Positions 1 to 10,079 are shown, numbered from the stretch's first letter. The stretch is DNA of 64,000 nt from Eledone cirrhosa (GCA_964016885.1 OZ024743.1:15940972-16004971), one strand, 5' to 3'. Numbers and translations: made by a program. The notes: generated from the letters alone by a model not told the origin.

Positions 1-36
<36 letters not shown>
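1..36. repeat. (TA)n microsatellite
   Basis: Pure alternating TA up to the first repeat copy. It is cut by the window edge, so its full length is unknown. Confidence 0.95.
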
Positions 37-37
<1 letters not shown>

Positions 38-38
<1 letters not shown>

Positions 39-270
39 GAAATTTTGCTCTACATGGCTGAATACAATAAATGTAATCTGAGTTTTTCGAATATTAATAA
101 CATTCGATTCATTTGCAATTATGCAAACAAGCCTCAATTTTATAGCCATGTCAGTAGAATGAACACTTCCTTCTTGCTCTTGTGTTGGCATGCGAACAGA
201 ACTGCGGACACTACTGTTTCTGTGTATCACCCTTCATCAGTACAGCCCACTGTTCACCCACGTCACAGCT
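38..270 (-). repeat. Ribozyme-bearing repeat, copy 1
   Basis: First of three related copies in the first 832 bases. It shares a ~160-bp block (Met-less, non-coding) with 428-600 in the same orientation and with 638-832 in inverted orientation. Read on the minus strand it begins with a hammerhead-like core (199-248) and runs toward the (TA)n tract. No coding capacity is visible. The layout of a small repeat carrying a type I hammerhead resembles Penelope-like terminal repeats or metazoan retrozymes; which of these it is cannot be decided from the sequence alone. Confidence 0.75.
199..248 (-). ncRNA. Hammerhead ribozyme-like motif (decayed partner copy)
   Basis: On the minus strand the order is stem I 5' strand (complement of 241-248), core CTGATGA (234-240), stem II region (221-233), GAAAC (216-220), a short loop, GTC (207-209) and stem I 3' strand (199-206). 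The arrangement matches the motif at 651-700, but stem I has one A/C mismatch and the three-base stem II has changed, allowing only GUG/CAC around an AUA loop. It is probably a weakened copy. Confidence 0.5.
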
Positions 271-299
271 AATGAAAATATATGCTTGATTTGAATGTC

Positions 300-386
300 A
301 GCAGACTAGCTGATCAGTCAGATCTGCATATTAGCAGATCCACTGATCAGCCAGATTTGCATATCAGCAGACTGGCCAGTCAGTTT
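300..386. repeat. 33-bp minisatellite, about 2.6 units
   Basis: Units at 300-332, 333-365 and 366-386 each begin AGCAGA and contain a GATCAG/CCAGTCAG core followed by TTTGCATAT or CTGCATAT. The units lie between repeat copies 1 and 2. No function is apparent. Confidence 0.8.
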
Positions 387-427
387 CCTGTATACTAGCG
401 ATAAATGTCCAGCTTTGCCAAATTCAA

Positions 428-600
428 ATAAAAAAGAAAATTTCGCTCTACATAGCTGATTGAATGTAATCTGAGTTTTTCGAACATTAATAATAACATT
501 CGATTCGTTTGCAATTATGCAAACAAGCCTCATTTCAGTAGAATGAACACTTCATTCTTGCTTTTGTGTCGGCATGCGAACAGAACTGCCTATATTTACA
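428..600. repeat. Ribozyme-bearing repeat, copy 2 (lacks ribozyme)
   Basis: Direct repeat of the 45-205 region, including the CTGAGTTTTTCGAA and TTTGCAATTATGCAAAC blocks. It ends at the GAACTGC segment, just where copy 1 continues into the hammerhead, so this copy has lost the ribozyme. Confidence 0.75.
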
Positions 601-637
601 GAAAATAGCATATATTTTCACTAGCTCTGACAGTTTG

Positions 638-832
638 GCAGGTGAACAGTGAGCTGTACTGATGAAGGGTGATTCCCAGAAACATTAGTGTCTGCAGTTC
701 TGTTCGCATGCCATCACAAGAGCAAGAATGAAGTGTTCATTCTACTGATATGGCTATAACATTAGGGTTTGTTTGCATAATTGCAAACGAATCGAGTATT
801 ATTTTTAATATTCGAAAAACTCAGATTACATA
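638..832 (+). repeat. Ribozyme-bearing repeat, copy 3 (inverted)
   Basis: Reverse complement of copy 1, giving a foldback of about 190-bp arms separated by ~370 bp. It starts with the hammerhead at 651-700 and runs through the GTTCGCATGCC and TTTGCATAATTGCAAAC blocks to CTCAGATTACA, then meets a (TA)n tract. Confidence 0.8.
651..700 (+). ncRNA. Type I hammerhead ribozyme
   Basis: All parts of a minimal type I hammerhead occur in order. Stem I 5' strand GAGCTGTA (651-658) is followed by core CTGATGA (659-665), stem II GGG/CCC around TGATT (667-677) flanked by an A-A pair, GAAAC (679-683), the stem III loop ATTAGT, and GTC (690-692), with predicted cleavage after C692. Stem I 3' strand TGCAGTTC (693-700) pairs with 651-658 in eight pairs, three of them G-U. 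The very short stem III (C-G plus A-U) matches the minimal form described in Penelope-like elements. The A-A pair at the base of stem II is non-canonical, so activity is not assured. Confidence 0.7.
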
Positions 833-853
833 TATATATATATATATATATAT
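829..853. repeat. (TA)n microsatellite
   Basis: TA run separating the ribozyme repeat from the satellite array. Confidence 0.95.
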
Positions 854-2587
854 AAACGGAAAAAATGAAACGAAATTTCATTTCCCACTCTTAGTACGGT
901 TGTTACTTAAATATAAGTATTTACACGTACATACATATATGTATACAGACGTACAGTAGTATGTATATATATATACATACATGCGCACATATATATATTT
1001 GTACGTATGGATTCACCGAACATTTATTATAATGCTCGGTGTCTTTGTAAACAAACATCCCGTATTAAGCCGTAGTGTCCAGCAACCATCGTTGCTCGTT
1101 TGTTCAACACTGACAAAGGCATGCTGTACTAGTTTCAAGCTTATTAGCTATCGCCAGCAACGTATACATTCCTGCCAGATTGTGAACGTATAAACTTACC
1201 TTATGCATATTAACGGCTGAGTAGCCCAATTTGCATATTGAGTGGGTTAATCGGCCGGGTGCACCGAAAATGATAAACGGAAAAAATGAAACGAAACATC
1301 AATTCCCACTCTTAGTACAGCTGTTACTTAAATATAAGTATGTACACGTACATACATATATGTATACAGACGTACAGTAGTATGTATATATATATACATA
1401 CATGCACACATATATATATGTACGTATGGATTCACCGAACATTTATTATAATGCTCGGTGTCTTTGTAAACAAACATCACGTATTAAGCCGTAGTGTCCA
1501 GCAACCATCGTTGCTCGTTTGTTCAACACTGACAAAGGAACGCTGTACTAGTTTCAAGCTTATTAGCTATCGTCAGCAACGTATACCTTCTTGCCAGATT
1601 GTGAACGTATATACTTACCTTATGCATATTAATGGCTGAGTAGCCCAATTTGCATATCGAGTGGGTTAATCGGCCGGTTGCACCGAAAACGATAAACGGA
1701 AAAATGAAACGAAATTTCATTTCCCACTCTTAGTACGGCTGTTACTTAAATATAAGTATGTACACGTACATACATACTAAGAGTGGGAAATTAAATTTCG
1801 TTTCATTTTTTCCGTTTACCGTTTTCGGTGCACCCGGCCGATTAACCCACTCGATATGCAAATTGGGCTACTCAGCCGTTAATATGCATAAGGTAAGTAT
1901 ATACGTTCACAATCTGGCAGGAAGGTATACGTTGCTGACGATAGCTAATAAGCTTGAAACTAGTACAGCGTTCCTTTGTCAGTGTTGAACAAACGAGCAA
2001 CGATGGTTGCTGGACACTACGGCTTAATACGGGATGTTTGTTTACAAAGACACCGAGCATTATAATAAATGTTCGGTGAATCCATACGTACATATATATA
2101 TGTGTGCATGTATGTATATATATATACATACTACTGTACGTCTGTATACATATATGTATGTACGTGTACATACTTATATTTAAGTAACAGCCGTACTAAG
2201 TGTGGGAAATGATATTTCGTTTCATTTTTTCCGTTTATCGTTTTCGGTGCACCCGGCCGATTAACCCACTCGATATGCAAAGTGGGCTACTCAGCCGTTA
2301 ATATGCATAAGGTAAGTATATACGTTCAACAATCTGGCAAGAAGGTATACGTTGCTGACGATAGCTAATAAGCTTGAAACTAGTACAGCGTTCCTTTGTC
2401 AGTGTTGAACAAACGAGCAACGATGGTTGCTAGACACTACGGCTTAATACGGGATGTTTGTTTACAAACACACCGAGCATTATAATAAATGTTCGGTATA
2501 TCCATACGTACATATATATATGTGTGCATGTTTGTATATATATATACATACTACTGTACGTCTGTATACATATATGTATGTACGTGT

Positions 2588-2590
<3 letters not shown>
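853..2590. repeat. Palindromic array of ~420-bp satellite monomers
   Basis: Two complete monomers (about 853-1270 and 1271-1692) and a partial one (1693-1775) lie head to tail. At about 1776 the array switches to the opposite strand, with inverted monomers at about 1819-2238 and 2239-2590. A monomer holds AAACGGAAAA, CCCACTCTTAGTACGG, a TA-rich TACGTAC segment, a CCGAACATTTATTATAATG hairpin block, GTTGCTCGTTTGTTCAACAC and CCAATTTGCATAT. The copies are very similar, suggesting recent amplification or gene conversion. The same family recurs at 61799-62490, with a stub at 18733-18772. Short open frames inside are non-coding. Confidence 0.9.

Positions 2591-2646
<56 letters not shown>
2591..2646. 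repeat. (TA)n microsatellite
   Basis: TA run that truncates the last inverted satellite monomer. Confidence 0.95.
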
Positions 2647-2648
<2 letters not shown>

Positions 2649-3106
2649 CTTAAGCCTCTGCAACCAGCCTGGCAAATACCCCCAATCTTTTAGGCAGTTT
2701 AACTTATAATATTAAAAATAGTTTTCCATATATTGAGTCAATGTATTTTCAGCATACATTTTTTGGGGGGTGGGGTGGGGGTGGGGGGAGTAGTGAGATA
2801 GAAAAAAACAGATGGCAGATGGTGAGGTTGTATTTTATTACTTCAAAATAAGTTTTGTATATGTTGTTTTGGGGGATCAATTATTAATTTTGCCTGTGAT
2901 TTCATTTTCTGGATAGTAATAGGTTCTCACACCATGTTGTCAATCAAAGCTAAAACCAACACTGCAGGTTGCTTATCAATTTTGGATAGAAAAAAGCCAT
3001 AATCACTCTACAGCAGCATTTTATAGAAATTATATTTTTCTTCACTTTAGCTAATGTGGTATGTGACAATCATTATATATATTCATCAAGGACGCAATCA
3101 TGGCTC
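2647..3106. other. Unassigned sequence with a G-rich tract
   Basis: No open frame or recognised repeat. At 2764-2790 there are four runs of at least four G separated by single T bases, a strong G-quadruplex pattern on the plus strand. Confidence 0.6.
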
Positions 3107-3265
3107 TATGTTTAATAAGTTTTTCCTTGCAATCACATGATTCCAGGTTCGATCACGCAACATGGATACTTGTCCAAGTGTCTAGTACGAAATATGTCAT
3201 TTGGCTAATATATTTTGTGCATGTCATATGGCAATAGAAACTCTGTTGAAACATGTATGTATCTT
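3107..3265 (+). mobile_element. tRNA-derived SINE, family iii, degraded
   Basis: The order TGGCTCTATG..TAAT (A-box position), CACATGATTCCAGGTTCGAT (B-box region), and CTTGTCCAAGTGTCT follows the common cephalopod SINE with a GTGTGGTAAGAAG head, as I recall it. The 3' half is worn. Other copies are at 33244-33420 and 59203-59310. Confidence 0.6.
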
Positions 3266-3559
3266 TATTTGGGTTTTATATATCTGTACATATGTATATA
3301 CCAAAATTTCCCTTTTATCTTTGAAACTCATCAAGTAGATTGATTTGGGTTAGCCCAATGAAATTTCCGTCCATATATTTCTCTGTATTATGTCTTCATT
3401 ATATTATTGAATTTACTAATATATATATTTTGCTCTGGTCTTTTTAGCCCACGGAGCGCTTGCCAGCATGACTCGGAATTTGCATTGCGTTTCGCTTTTT
3501 CTACCTGCCGAAATGCGATTCTCGCTGAATTTATATTTATATATTTATATATATATATA

Positions 3560-3757
3560 TATTAAAATAACAGATTAAAGTTTAAGCAAAGAATCGCTGC
3601 TTTCACCCTTAACGGGATCTTCTGAAACTAACAAAGTCAATCTGTAAACGCAGAAATACACTTCTGCGTTTACAGATTGACTTTGTTAGTTTCAGAAGAT
3701 CCCGTTAAGGGTGAAAGCAGCGATTCTTTGCTTAAACTTTAATCTGTTATTTTAATA
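3560..3757. repeat. Perfect palindrome (foldback element), 96-bp arms
   Basis: Arms 3560-3655 and 3662-3757 are exact reverse complements by direct reading, separated by a 6-base loop. The outer ends are ATTAAAATAACAG/CTGTTATTTTAAT in a TA-rich setting. A worn piece of one arm is at 25324-25357. The exact match implies recent formation or arm-to-arm conversion. Each arm includes CAGAAGATCCC..GGGTGAAAGC, a layout like the hammerhead-like motifs elsewhere, but without a convincing stem I. Confidence 0.9.
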
Positions 3758-3848
3758 AATATTTGCTCTACGGTTCTTATATATTTGATATATATTTATC
3801 CTTATCGAGCCCTCTTTGGATTTTAGTCTTCAAATTTATTATTATTAC

Positions 3849-4433
<585 letters not shown>

Positions 4434-4434
<1 letters not shown>

Positions 4435-4835
4435 CTGACCTTACCCAACTACACCTCTCAAAGTCAATGACACACGACCGTGACTTCTGGCGTCACGCAG
4501 TAATACAGGGTACCCGACCTCCCATGGGTACATGCTGAAGCATATAAACAATATGCCCCCACTCCCCCCACCGCAAGGTGGTCGTGGAGGTGCCACGGCA
4601 AAAAAGCACCCAGCCCACACTGTAAAGTGGACGTGTAGGCGCCACGAAAAAGCACCCAGCACTCACTGTAAATGAGGTTGGTGTTAGGAAGGGCATCCAG
4701 CTGTAGAAATCAAGCCAGATCAGTTCCTGTATGAGCAAGGCATGGTCAGCCGACCAGACACTGCCCACAACAGGACAACCCGTCTAACCCATGCTAGCGT
4801 GGAAGAACGGACGTAAAACGGTGATGATGATGATG

Positions 4836-4838
<3 letters not shown>
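4434..4838 (+). mobile_element. RTE-like LINE subfamily B, 3' end
   Basis: Only the last ~35 codons ([19 protein letters not shown] and onward, stop after MGTC) and the 3' UTR remain. The UTR is built of ~45-bp units with GTGCCACG and AGCACCCAG cores, then a GGTTGGTGTTAGGAAGGGCA block, the CCATGCTAGCGTGG hairpin and a (GAT)n tail. The 5' end abuts the microsatellite and a further (TA)n follows the tail. Confidence 0.85.

Positions 4839-4844
<6 letters not shown>

Positions 4845-4920
<76 letters not shown>
4845..4920. repeat. (TA)n microsatellite
   Basis: TA run between the LINE tail and the foldback element. Confidence 0.95.
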
Positions 4921-4924
<4 letters not shown>

Positions 4925-5219
4925 ATAAGAAACGGAGAATCAGTGGTGTGCCGAATTAAGATTTATTAGAAATATTACAATCTTTTCTCTGGCGACCAGT
5001 TCGAGGCACGATCGATGCGATGATCGAACCTGACTCTGAAATCGCAAGATCCTCATATACGTCTCGATTCTTCAAAGCAGTGTTTCAAAGAATCGAGACG
5101 TATTTGAGGATCTTGCGATCTTGCGGTCATGCATCGAGCTGGTCGCCAGAGAAATGATTGTAATATGTCTAATAAATGTTAATTCATTGCACAACTGATT
5201 CTTCGTTTCTTATGTGATA
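4921..5219. mobile_element. Foldback/MITE element with ~140-bp arms
   Basis: Terminal inverted repeats start TCACATAAGAAACG and continue through CTCTGGCGACCAG and ATCGCAAGATCCTCA to the centre near 5080. Arms of about 150 and 135 bp match with scattered differences. TA flanks both ends, compatible with a TA target duplication. No transposase lies inside, so it is non-autonomous. Superfamily unknown. Confidence 0.85.
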
Positions 5220-5674
5220 TTATACTCGGCTCTGTAAGAGCATTGAGTGCTCAAACGGCCTACCGCATACGGACACTTTAAGCATCCCACACTAATAAAT
5301 TAACTATGGAGATATAAAAGATGCAGAAGCGAAAACCCACCAAACAGTGAGTGTGTTCTGTTATTATTTCTGGCAATATTATTAGAACAATATGACCCTC
5401 CCCTAGTATAAAAATATATATATAGGTGATTCAGTGAATTACTGGTGGTGGTGGTGATACCAATGTGAGCACTCAATGCACAGACAGAGTTTATATAATA
5501 AGAAACAAATAATGTATTTTTTTGTTGAATCACCAGTCTAACAAGCAGATCGATGCTGGAGTTGGGTTGTAGCTTCCAAAGATCTGCCAAATGTGCATAC
5601 CAAATCAATACTAAATAAAACATTTAACATGTATATGAAACTTCATCATTTTATCTTATTATATATATTTATGC
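5220..5674. other. Unassigned spacer
   Basis: A small GAGCA/TGCTC hairpin near 5240 and a GGT run near 5441 are the only structures seen. No coding evidence. Confidence 0.5.
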
Positions 5675-6612
5675 ATAATCATCATCATAATCATCTTCCT
5701 TCTACTGGGATTTCTTGGCACTTCTTTACCCAGTGGTCATCTTCCATGCGCATCGTATTTCCATACCATCATAGTCTTTTCTCCTGCACACTACAACTTA
5801 TCCCTGTTATACAACACAGTTTCTCTCAACACATTTATGCTTGGTGGTTCACGCACATTGACATTGCACATCCAATGGAGCATGCTTGCTTCATTTCTCT
5901 CCAGCCGTCATATATCCTCTGTAGTTGCTGCCCATATCTCACTACCATGCAGCATCGCGCATCTCACACAGGCATCATATAACTGGCCTTTCGTACGCAG
6001 GGAGAAACCTTCTTTGTCAACAGAGTAATCAGTTCCCTAAACTTATTCTAGATACTATGGCCTCGGAACACCCTCCTCCCATGCTAATCTGATCACCTAG
6101 GTACCGGAAGCTATCAACACTTTCTATAGAACCCACCTGCATTTGATAAATGTGGCTATCACTGCGATTTCTACTGTAAAATTTCCATGTACATCTACTG
6201 TAAACATAGTTTTCCCTACCTGTTAGCTTGCCTGGCTATCCTGCTACATCTCTTGTGTACCCAAGATCTGCATTGTGTATATTTTATAGAATGTATGCGA
6301 GTTCCTTTTTTACATATCGAACATGACCATTTCCCTGATAGGATCAGGGTTTTGTCCTCTTTTCTACTTATCAAAACTTTTGTCTTAGCTATGTTCACTC
6401 TGAGTCCTCTTAATTCCAACTGCCGTTTCCATAGCCATATTTTATTCTCTAACTCATCTACTGATTCTGCTATAAGAACCAGATCATCAGCATAGAGAAG
6501 TGCCCATGGGCAGCCAGTCTTAAAGTCCTCTGTTATGGCTTGGAGGACTATAATGAACAAGAGTCGGCTGAGGACCGAATTCTTATGTACTCATACTTGT
6601 ATCAGGAATTCC
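5675..6612 (-). pseudogene. RTE-like LINE subfamily A, truncated copy
   Basis: On the minus strand it runs from just after RT motif A (SVLSRLLFIIVLQAI), through YADD, the PHD-like finger (CSICKK..WVHKRCSRIA), and the C-terminal region (MLHGSETWAA equivalents) to PVEGR, then jumps to an ATGATTATGATGATGAT tail. The last ~60 codons and the usual hairpin are deleted. Several stops and frameshifts are present. The 5' side breaks off beside a TATATATA tract. Confidence 0.85.
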
Positions 6613-6948
6613 TCATATATATATACTTAGTAAAGTGGTTAATGTTAAAAAAGGTATCAAGTTCTGGAAACAATGCTGAAATATGCATCATATGAGAAGA
6701 AGTATTTCTTTGATGCTTTGACCCATCGTCTAGGACAATGATGACATATTTAACTTGTATCAGCATTGAAATGTGACATGGAATAATGATGAAAATATGC
6801 AATTTACATTCATTTTCAAAGGTGCATTATTTATAACTCAGTCCTTCATGCATACATATATCATTTGAATCTAGTGGAATCTTAGGTTACAGCTGAAACA
6901 CCATCTTTTTATTGTTGTTCACTCCGTATTTCACTCCCCCCTCTCTCT

Positions 6949-6997
<49 letters not shown>

Positions 6998-7050
6998 TCA
7001 TATATATATATATATATATATAAATATATACATACATACATATATATATA
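6613..7050. other. Unassigned spacer with (TA)n at 6953-7022
   Basis: AT-rich sequence without recognisable coding or repeat identity apart from a TC-rich stretch and the TA run. Confidence 0.5.
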
Positions 7051-8350
7051 TTGGTAAAAGGAAAAGAAAATGCTGACAAATTGTTCCCAGTGAAAAAATA
7101 GTTTAATTAGGAATAAGTAAAAATTAGTAATAAGTATTGGTTAGTATTCAGTTTTGGTTTTAAGTTTTACCGATTGCGCATTTCTAATGCTTTTCAAAAA
7201 TAATTTTGAGATAGAGCGCCCGTGATGTTTGCTCTAATCTGATTAGTTTTGCAAATTCTAACTGCTTTATGTAAAAAAAGTTGCTCCAGATGTATGAAAA
7301 AATTCTTGTGGTCAAAATAATTTTGATTGGTCGGTAGAGGTCATGTGAATGTTAAAAATTGATTTTGCGCCAAATAAGGTTTGTCCCGGCTGATTGAGAA
7401 GTCACTGAAAAATAAGTCTTTCAAGACAAATATGTGTGTGTGTGTGTAGTAGTAGTAAAGAGGTTCGTTGTTGTGATAATGGTCAGCAGGGATGTGTGTG
7501 CGAACCGCAGCCTGTTGACAGTTCAGATGCCTATTAAGACAAGTGTGTGTGTGTGTGTAGTAGTAGAGCAATTCGTTGTAGAGGGATGGTCAGTAGGAAT
7601 GTGTCTGTACGTCTGTGGGGGATATTTTAACATGTTAAAAGATATTTTTCAGCTCTTGTCTTATACGGAGAAGTGTGTGTGTGTGTTTATATGTCTCTTT
7701 GTATGTTAATGTACGCGTGTGTATGTGTGTGTGTATATATATGTGTGTGTGTGGGGGGGGGGGGGGAGCAGTATTTTTGTGATACTGGTAAAAATGGTGT
7801 ACATTATTCGATATTTTCAGTAAAAACGATTCTCTCAATAGAACCTCAAAAACCTTAATAATAAAAGGTGTGAAATGATATATAGTATTGGCATAATACA
7901 AAGGTGTGTGTGAGTGTCCAGATTGTACGTACTGCAAAGGGAATCCATTAGGCCTTGCCGTATTGGAATACTTGTGTACAAATATGTATGTGCCCATCAG
8001 TGTGCAATGCATGTGTGCGTATATGTATGTCTGTGTGTCGGCACGTTTATATCTATAGACATCAAAAGGTATGCAAATTTATGTATATTTGTGCTGCACC
8101 ATAGAACATGTGTGTTTACGTATGTCAGTGTGTTTATATGTGGATAGAGATGTATGCTGATGTAGGTATGTATGTTGACGTGTGGATGTTGTGGGTTCGT
8201 CTTAGGGAGAAGTGTTTAGACGGGGTCCGTATTTGTTAATAAAGTGAGATTCCTTGGTAATGCGGTGGGTGAGGGTGGTATTATCTTTAAATTTTAGGGG
8301 GGAAATATTCTGAAGTTGGGATGATTTTGGGCGGCACAGGTATCAATGTG
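7051..8350 (-). mobile_element. Penelope-like element, 3' end only
   Basis: On the minus strand the segment below 8345 encodes the tail of a GIY-YIG domain (RITKESHFINKYGPRLNTSP then stop near 8215), matching the conserved Glu and LN positions of Penelope endonucleases. A CA-rich 3' UTR (GT-rich on plus, 7430-8200) follows, then a 160-bp terminal block (7059-7216) that recurs at 18805-18967. A hammerhead-like CTGA..GTCTT/AAGAC..AAA motif on plus sits near 7401-7434. The 5' part is lost at a (TA)n tract. Identification rests on the short coding tail and its similarity in layout to the element at 20333-23500. Confidence 0.6.
7434..7610. repeat. GT-rich imperfect tandem repeat
   Basis: Two copies of a (TG)n-TAGTAGTA..TTCGTTGT..GGTCAG..GGAATGTG unit of about 115 bp lie in the 3' UTR of the Penelope-like relic. 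Confidence 0.6.
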
Positions 8351-8353
8351 TTC

Positions 8354-8357
<4 letters not shown>

Positions 8358-8428
<71 letters not shown>
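8358..8428. repeat. (TA)n microsatellite
   Basis: TA run truncating the Penelope-like 3' end on its 5' side. Confidence 0.95.
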
Positions 8429-8432
<4 letters not shown>

Positions 8433-8590
8433 GAATGAGTAGGACCCCGACGGCTGAGCTCAAGCCGTTTAGACGGCTAATTCTGGACTCGGGGCCCTAC
8501 TCGTTCCTATTACCCACTCTACTACCCTAAGTATTGAGTACTTTGGTGCGTTATGGTCCACCTGGTTCCTTACCACATTTCCTTCGTTAT
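8429..8590. repeat. Dispersed hairpin repeat, copy 1
   Basis: Starts with a foldback in which AGGAATGAGTAGGACCCCGA pairs with TCGGGGCCCTACTCGTTCCT around a nested ACGGCTGAGCTCAAGCCGT palindrome. It continues with a unique tail containing ACCCACTCTACTACC and ATTGAGTAC. Copies at 18573-18722 and 34550-34605. No coding capacity; class unknown. Confidence 0.75.
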
Positions 8591-8628
8591 ATATTTATAT
8601 ATATATATATATCATTTCTGAATATATA

Positions 8629-8722
<94 letters not shown>
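8591..8722. repeat. (TA)n microsatellite, interrupted
   Basis: TA run with a TTTCTGAATATATATATTTA interruption near 8616 that also occurs near 10090. Confidence 0.95.
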
Positions 8723-8752
8723 TGTTATACTTTTGGAGGGTCATGTTGCCAA

Positions 8753-9347
8753 TAAGAAACACACACACCAGTTGCTTTCACTTCAATTTATTATAATAAA
8801 TTTATAAATTTAGGAATTTATAAATTTTCGGTTGGTTGGTTGGTTCCACAACCAGATGGTTGTTTATATATTGTCAAAGTTCTTTCGTCACACATTCTGT
8901 GACCTCTTCAGTGACTGGGGATTCTTTTCTTTGTTTTTGTGCATCTCCTTTGTTCTGTCTTACGCCATTTTGTTTCTGTGTGTGTGTTGTGTGCTCAGTC
9001 TGCGCATGCACCACATCCGGGTGTCTGTGTGTGTTTATATTCGTTTATTTATTTGTTTATTTACATGTTACGGGTTGGTTGTTTGTTCTATGCGCGTGTG
9101 CGTTTTCATTTTGTCCTTAATTGTAAGTTGTGATGTTGCTGTTCCACTCATGTTTTCTATTTAATTTTGGTTGTAATTCTTTTATGTTTATTGCCTCTGT
9201 GATTTGTCTAAATATTGCGTCTTTTCTGTGTGTAGATTCTATTTTTATTTCTATGTTCTCTAATTTACCCTTATATTCTAAATTAAATAGAAAAAAACAT
9301 AAAAGAATTACAACCAAAATTAAATAGAAAACATGAGTGCAACACAC
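8753..9347 (-). mobile_element. Penelope-like element, 3' end with inverted segment
   Basis: The minus-strand frame 9347-9117 encodes a GIY-YIG C-terminus (EAINIKELQPKLNRKHEWNS), the conserved E and LN positions of Penelope-type endonucleases, ending at a stop near 9117. A 3' UTR follows with a hammerhead-like motif at 8873-8915. The segment 9138-9188 is repeated in inverted orientation at 9295-9345, so the upstream part of the apparent frame is a foldback rearrangement and not original coding sequence. Confidence 0.65.
8873..8915 (-). ncRNA. Hammerhead-like motif in Penelope-like 3' UTR
   Basis: Minus strand order: GTCA (stem I), CTGAAGA core (8905-8911), a GTCACA/TGTGAC stem II with one extra G, GAAA (8883-8886), GAACTT, then TGAC, which pairs with the GTCA. 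Stem III would be one G-C plus the A-U pair with a two-base loop, so activity might need dimerisation. The extra base in stem II is a defect compared with the consensus. Confidence 0.45.
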
Positions 9348-9385
9348 GTTTTCAGATAAAGAATCTTGCTAAACAAATTCAAAAA

Positions 9386-9392
<7 letters not shown>

Positions 9393-9416
<24 letters not shown>
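9393..9416. repeat. (TA)n microsatellite
   Basis: TA run cutting into the LINE endonuclease frame. Confidence 0.95.
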
Positions 9417-9420
<4 letters not shown>

Positions 9421-10046
9421 CTCCACCCAGCCCATTGTCATTTCCCGCCCAGAAAAGCTTATAGCATCGTTTTTTATCCTCAATGAATCTAGCAGACCCA
9501 CCCCTCCACCTGGTCTCTTGAATACAACAAACATCGACCTCCTTACGTTCGAGCATTTCTACAACATCGTTAGAGCGACCCTTTAAGGTGCCTACATTCA
9601 TGGTACCAACTCTGAAGTTTTGGATTGCGTTTGGAGGGTGGGAGCGGTGGGGAGCGGGGGGAGATGGGGTTATGTTAGCCATCCGCGGCCGAAACAAATA
9701 GGAGTGCTCGCATTCTCGTCCACGAGGTGAATTTGTCTTTATCTTTGGCATTGTCGCTGAGCGTCCAGATTTTTCTCTCTTCCACTCTGCAGAATTCCGT
9801 AGTCCATCCATCCATCATATCGAAAGGCAACCAGGTAAGCGATAGTATAGGCCACTGGCTTATGATTGGTCCACGTAATAATAATGGTGGTGCGTGGGGG
9901 CGGGCGGGAGTTGTTAGCGAGAAGGTAAGGTTTGAATAAGATCCTCGTATTTAACAAGCGATAACAAAAATACAAGATTTGTTTTGTAAAATACGACAAA
10001 AACCTCGTATTTAACAAGCAATAACAAAAAATACAAGATTTGTTAT
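9417..10046 (-). pseudogene. RTE-like LINE 5' end: 5' UTR monomers and endonuclease N-terminus
   Basis: The minus strand encodes the start of an AP-endonuclease domain of the type also found in craniofacial development protein 2 (CFDP2) and RTE/BovB LINEs: VGTMNVGTLKGRS, then VDVCCIQETRWRGG with the catalytic Glu, then GNDNGLGGV, where (TA)n takes over. The likely start is the Met at 9811 (MDGLRNSAEW). Upstream (9941-10046) are two ~60-bp tandem monomers containing CCTCGTATTTAACAAGC and ATACAAGATTTGTT, the kind of repeated 5' UTR that acts as LINE promoter. Everything after endonuclease motif 2 is absent. Confidence 0.85.
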
Positions 10047-10048
10047 AT

Positions 10049-10079
<31 letters not shown>

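Noticed and set aside
300..386. CRISPR array
   Set aside because: The 33-bp units are contiguous without unique spacers, and the context is eukaryotic repeat DNA.
981..2171. Repeated ~70-99-codon frames starting [12 protein letters not shown] or MRTYIYLYV
   Set aside because: They follow the satellite monomer and appear on both strands because the array is palindromic.
853..2590. Hammerhead ribozyme in the ~420-bp satellite
   Set aside because: Strings such as CTGACAAAGG and CTGAGTAG lack the full CTGAnGA core and any GAAA partner with a stem.
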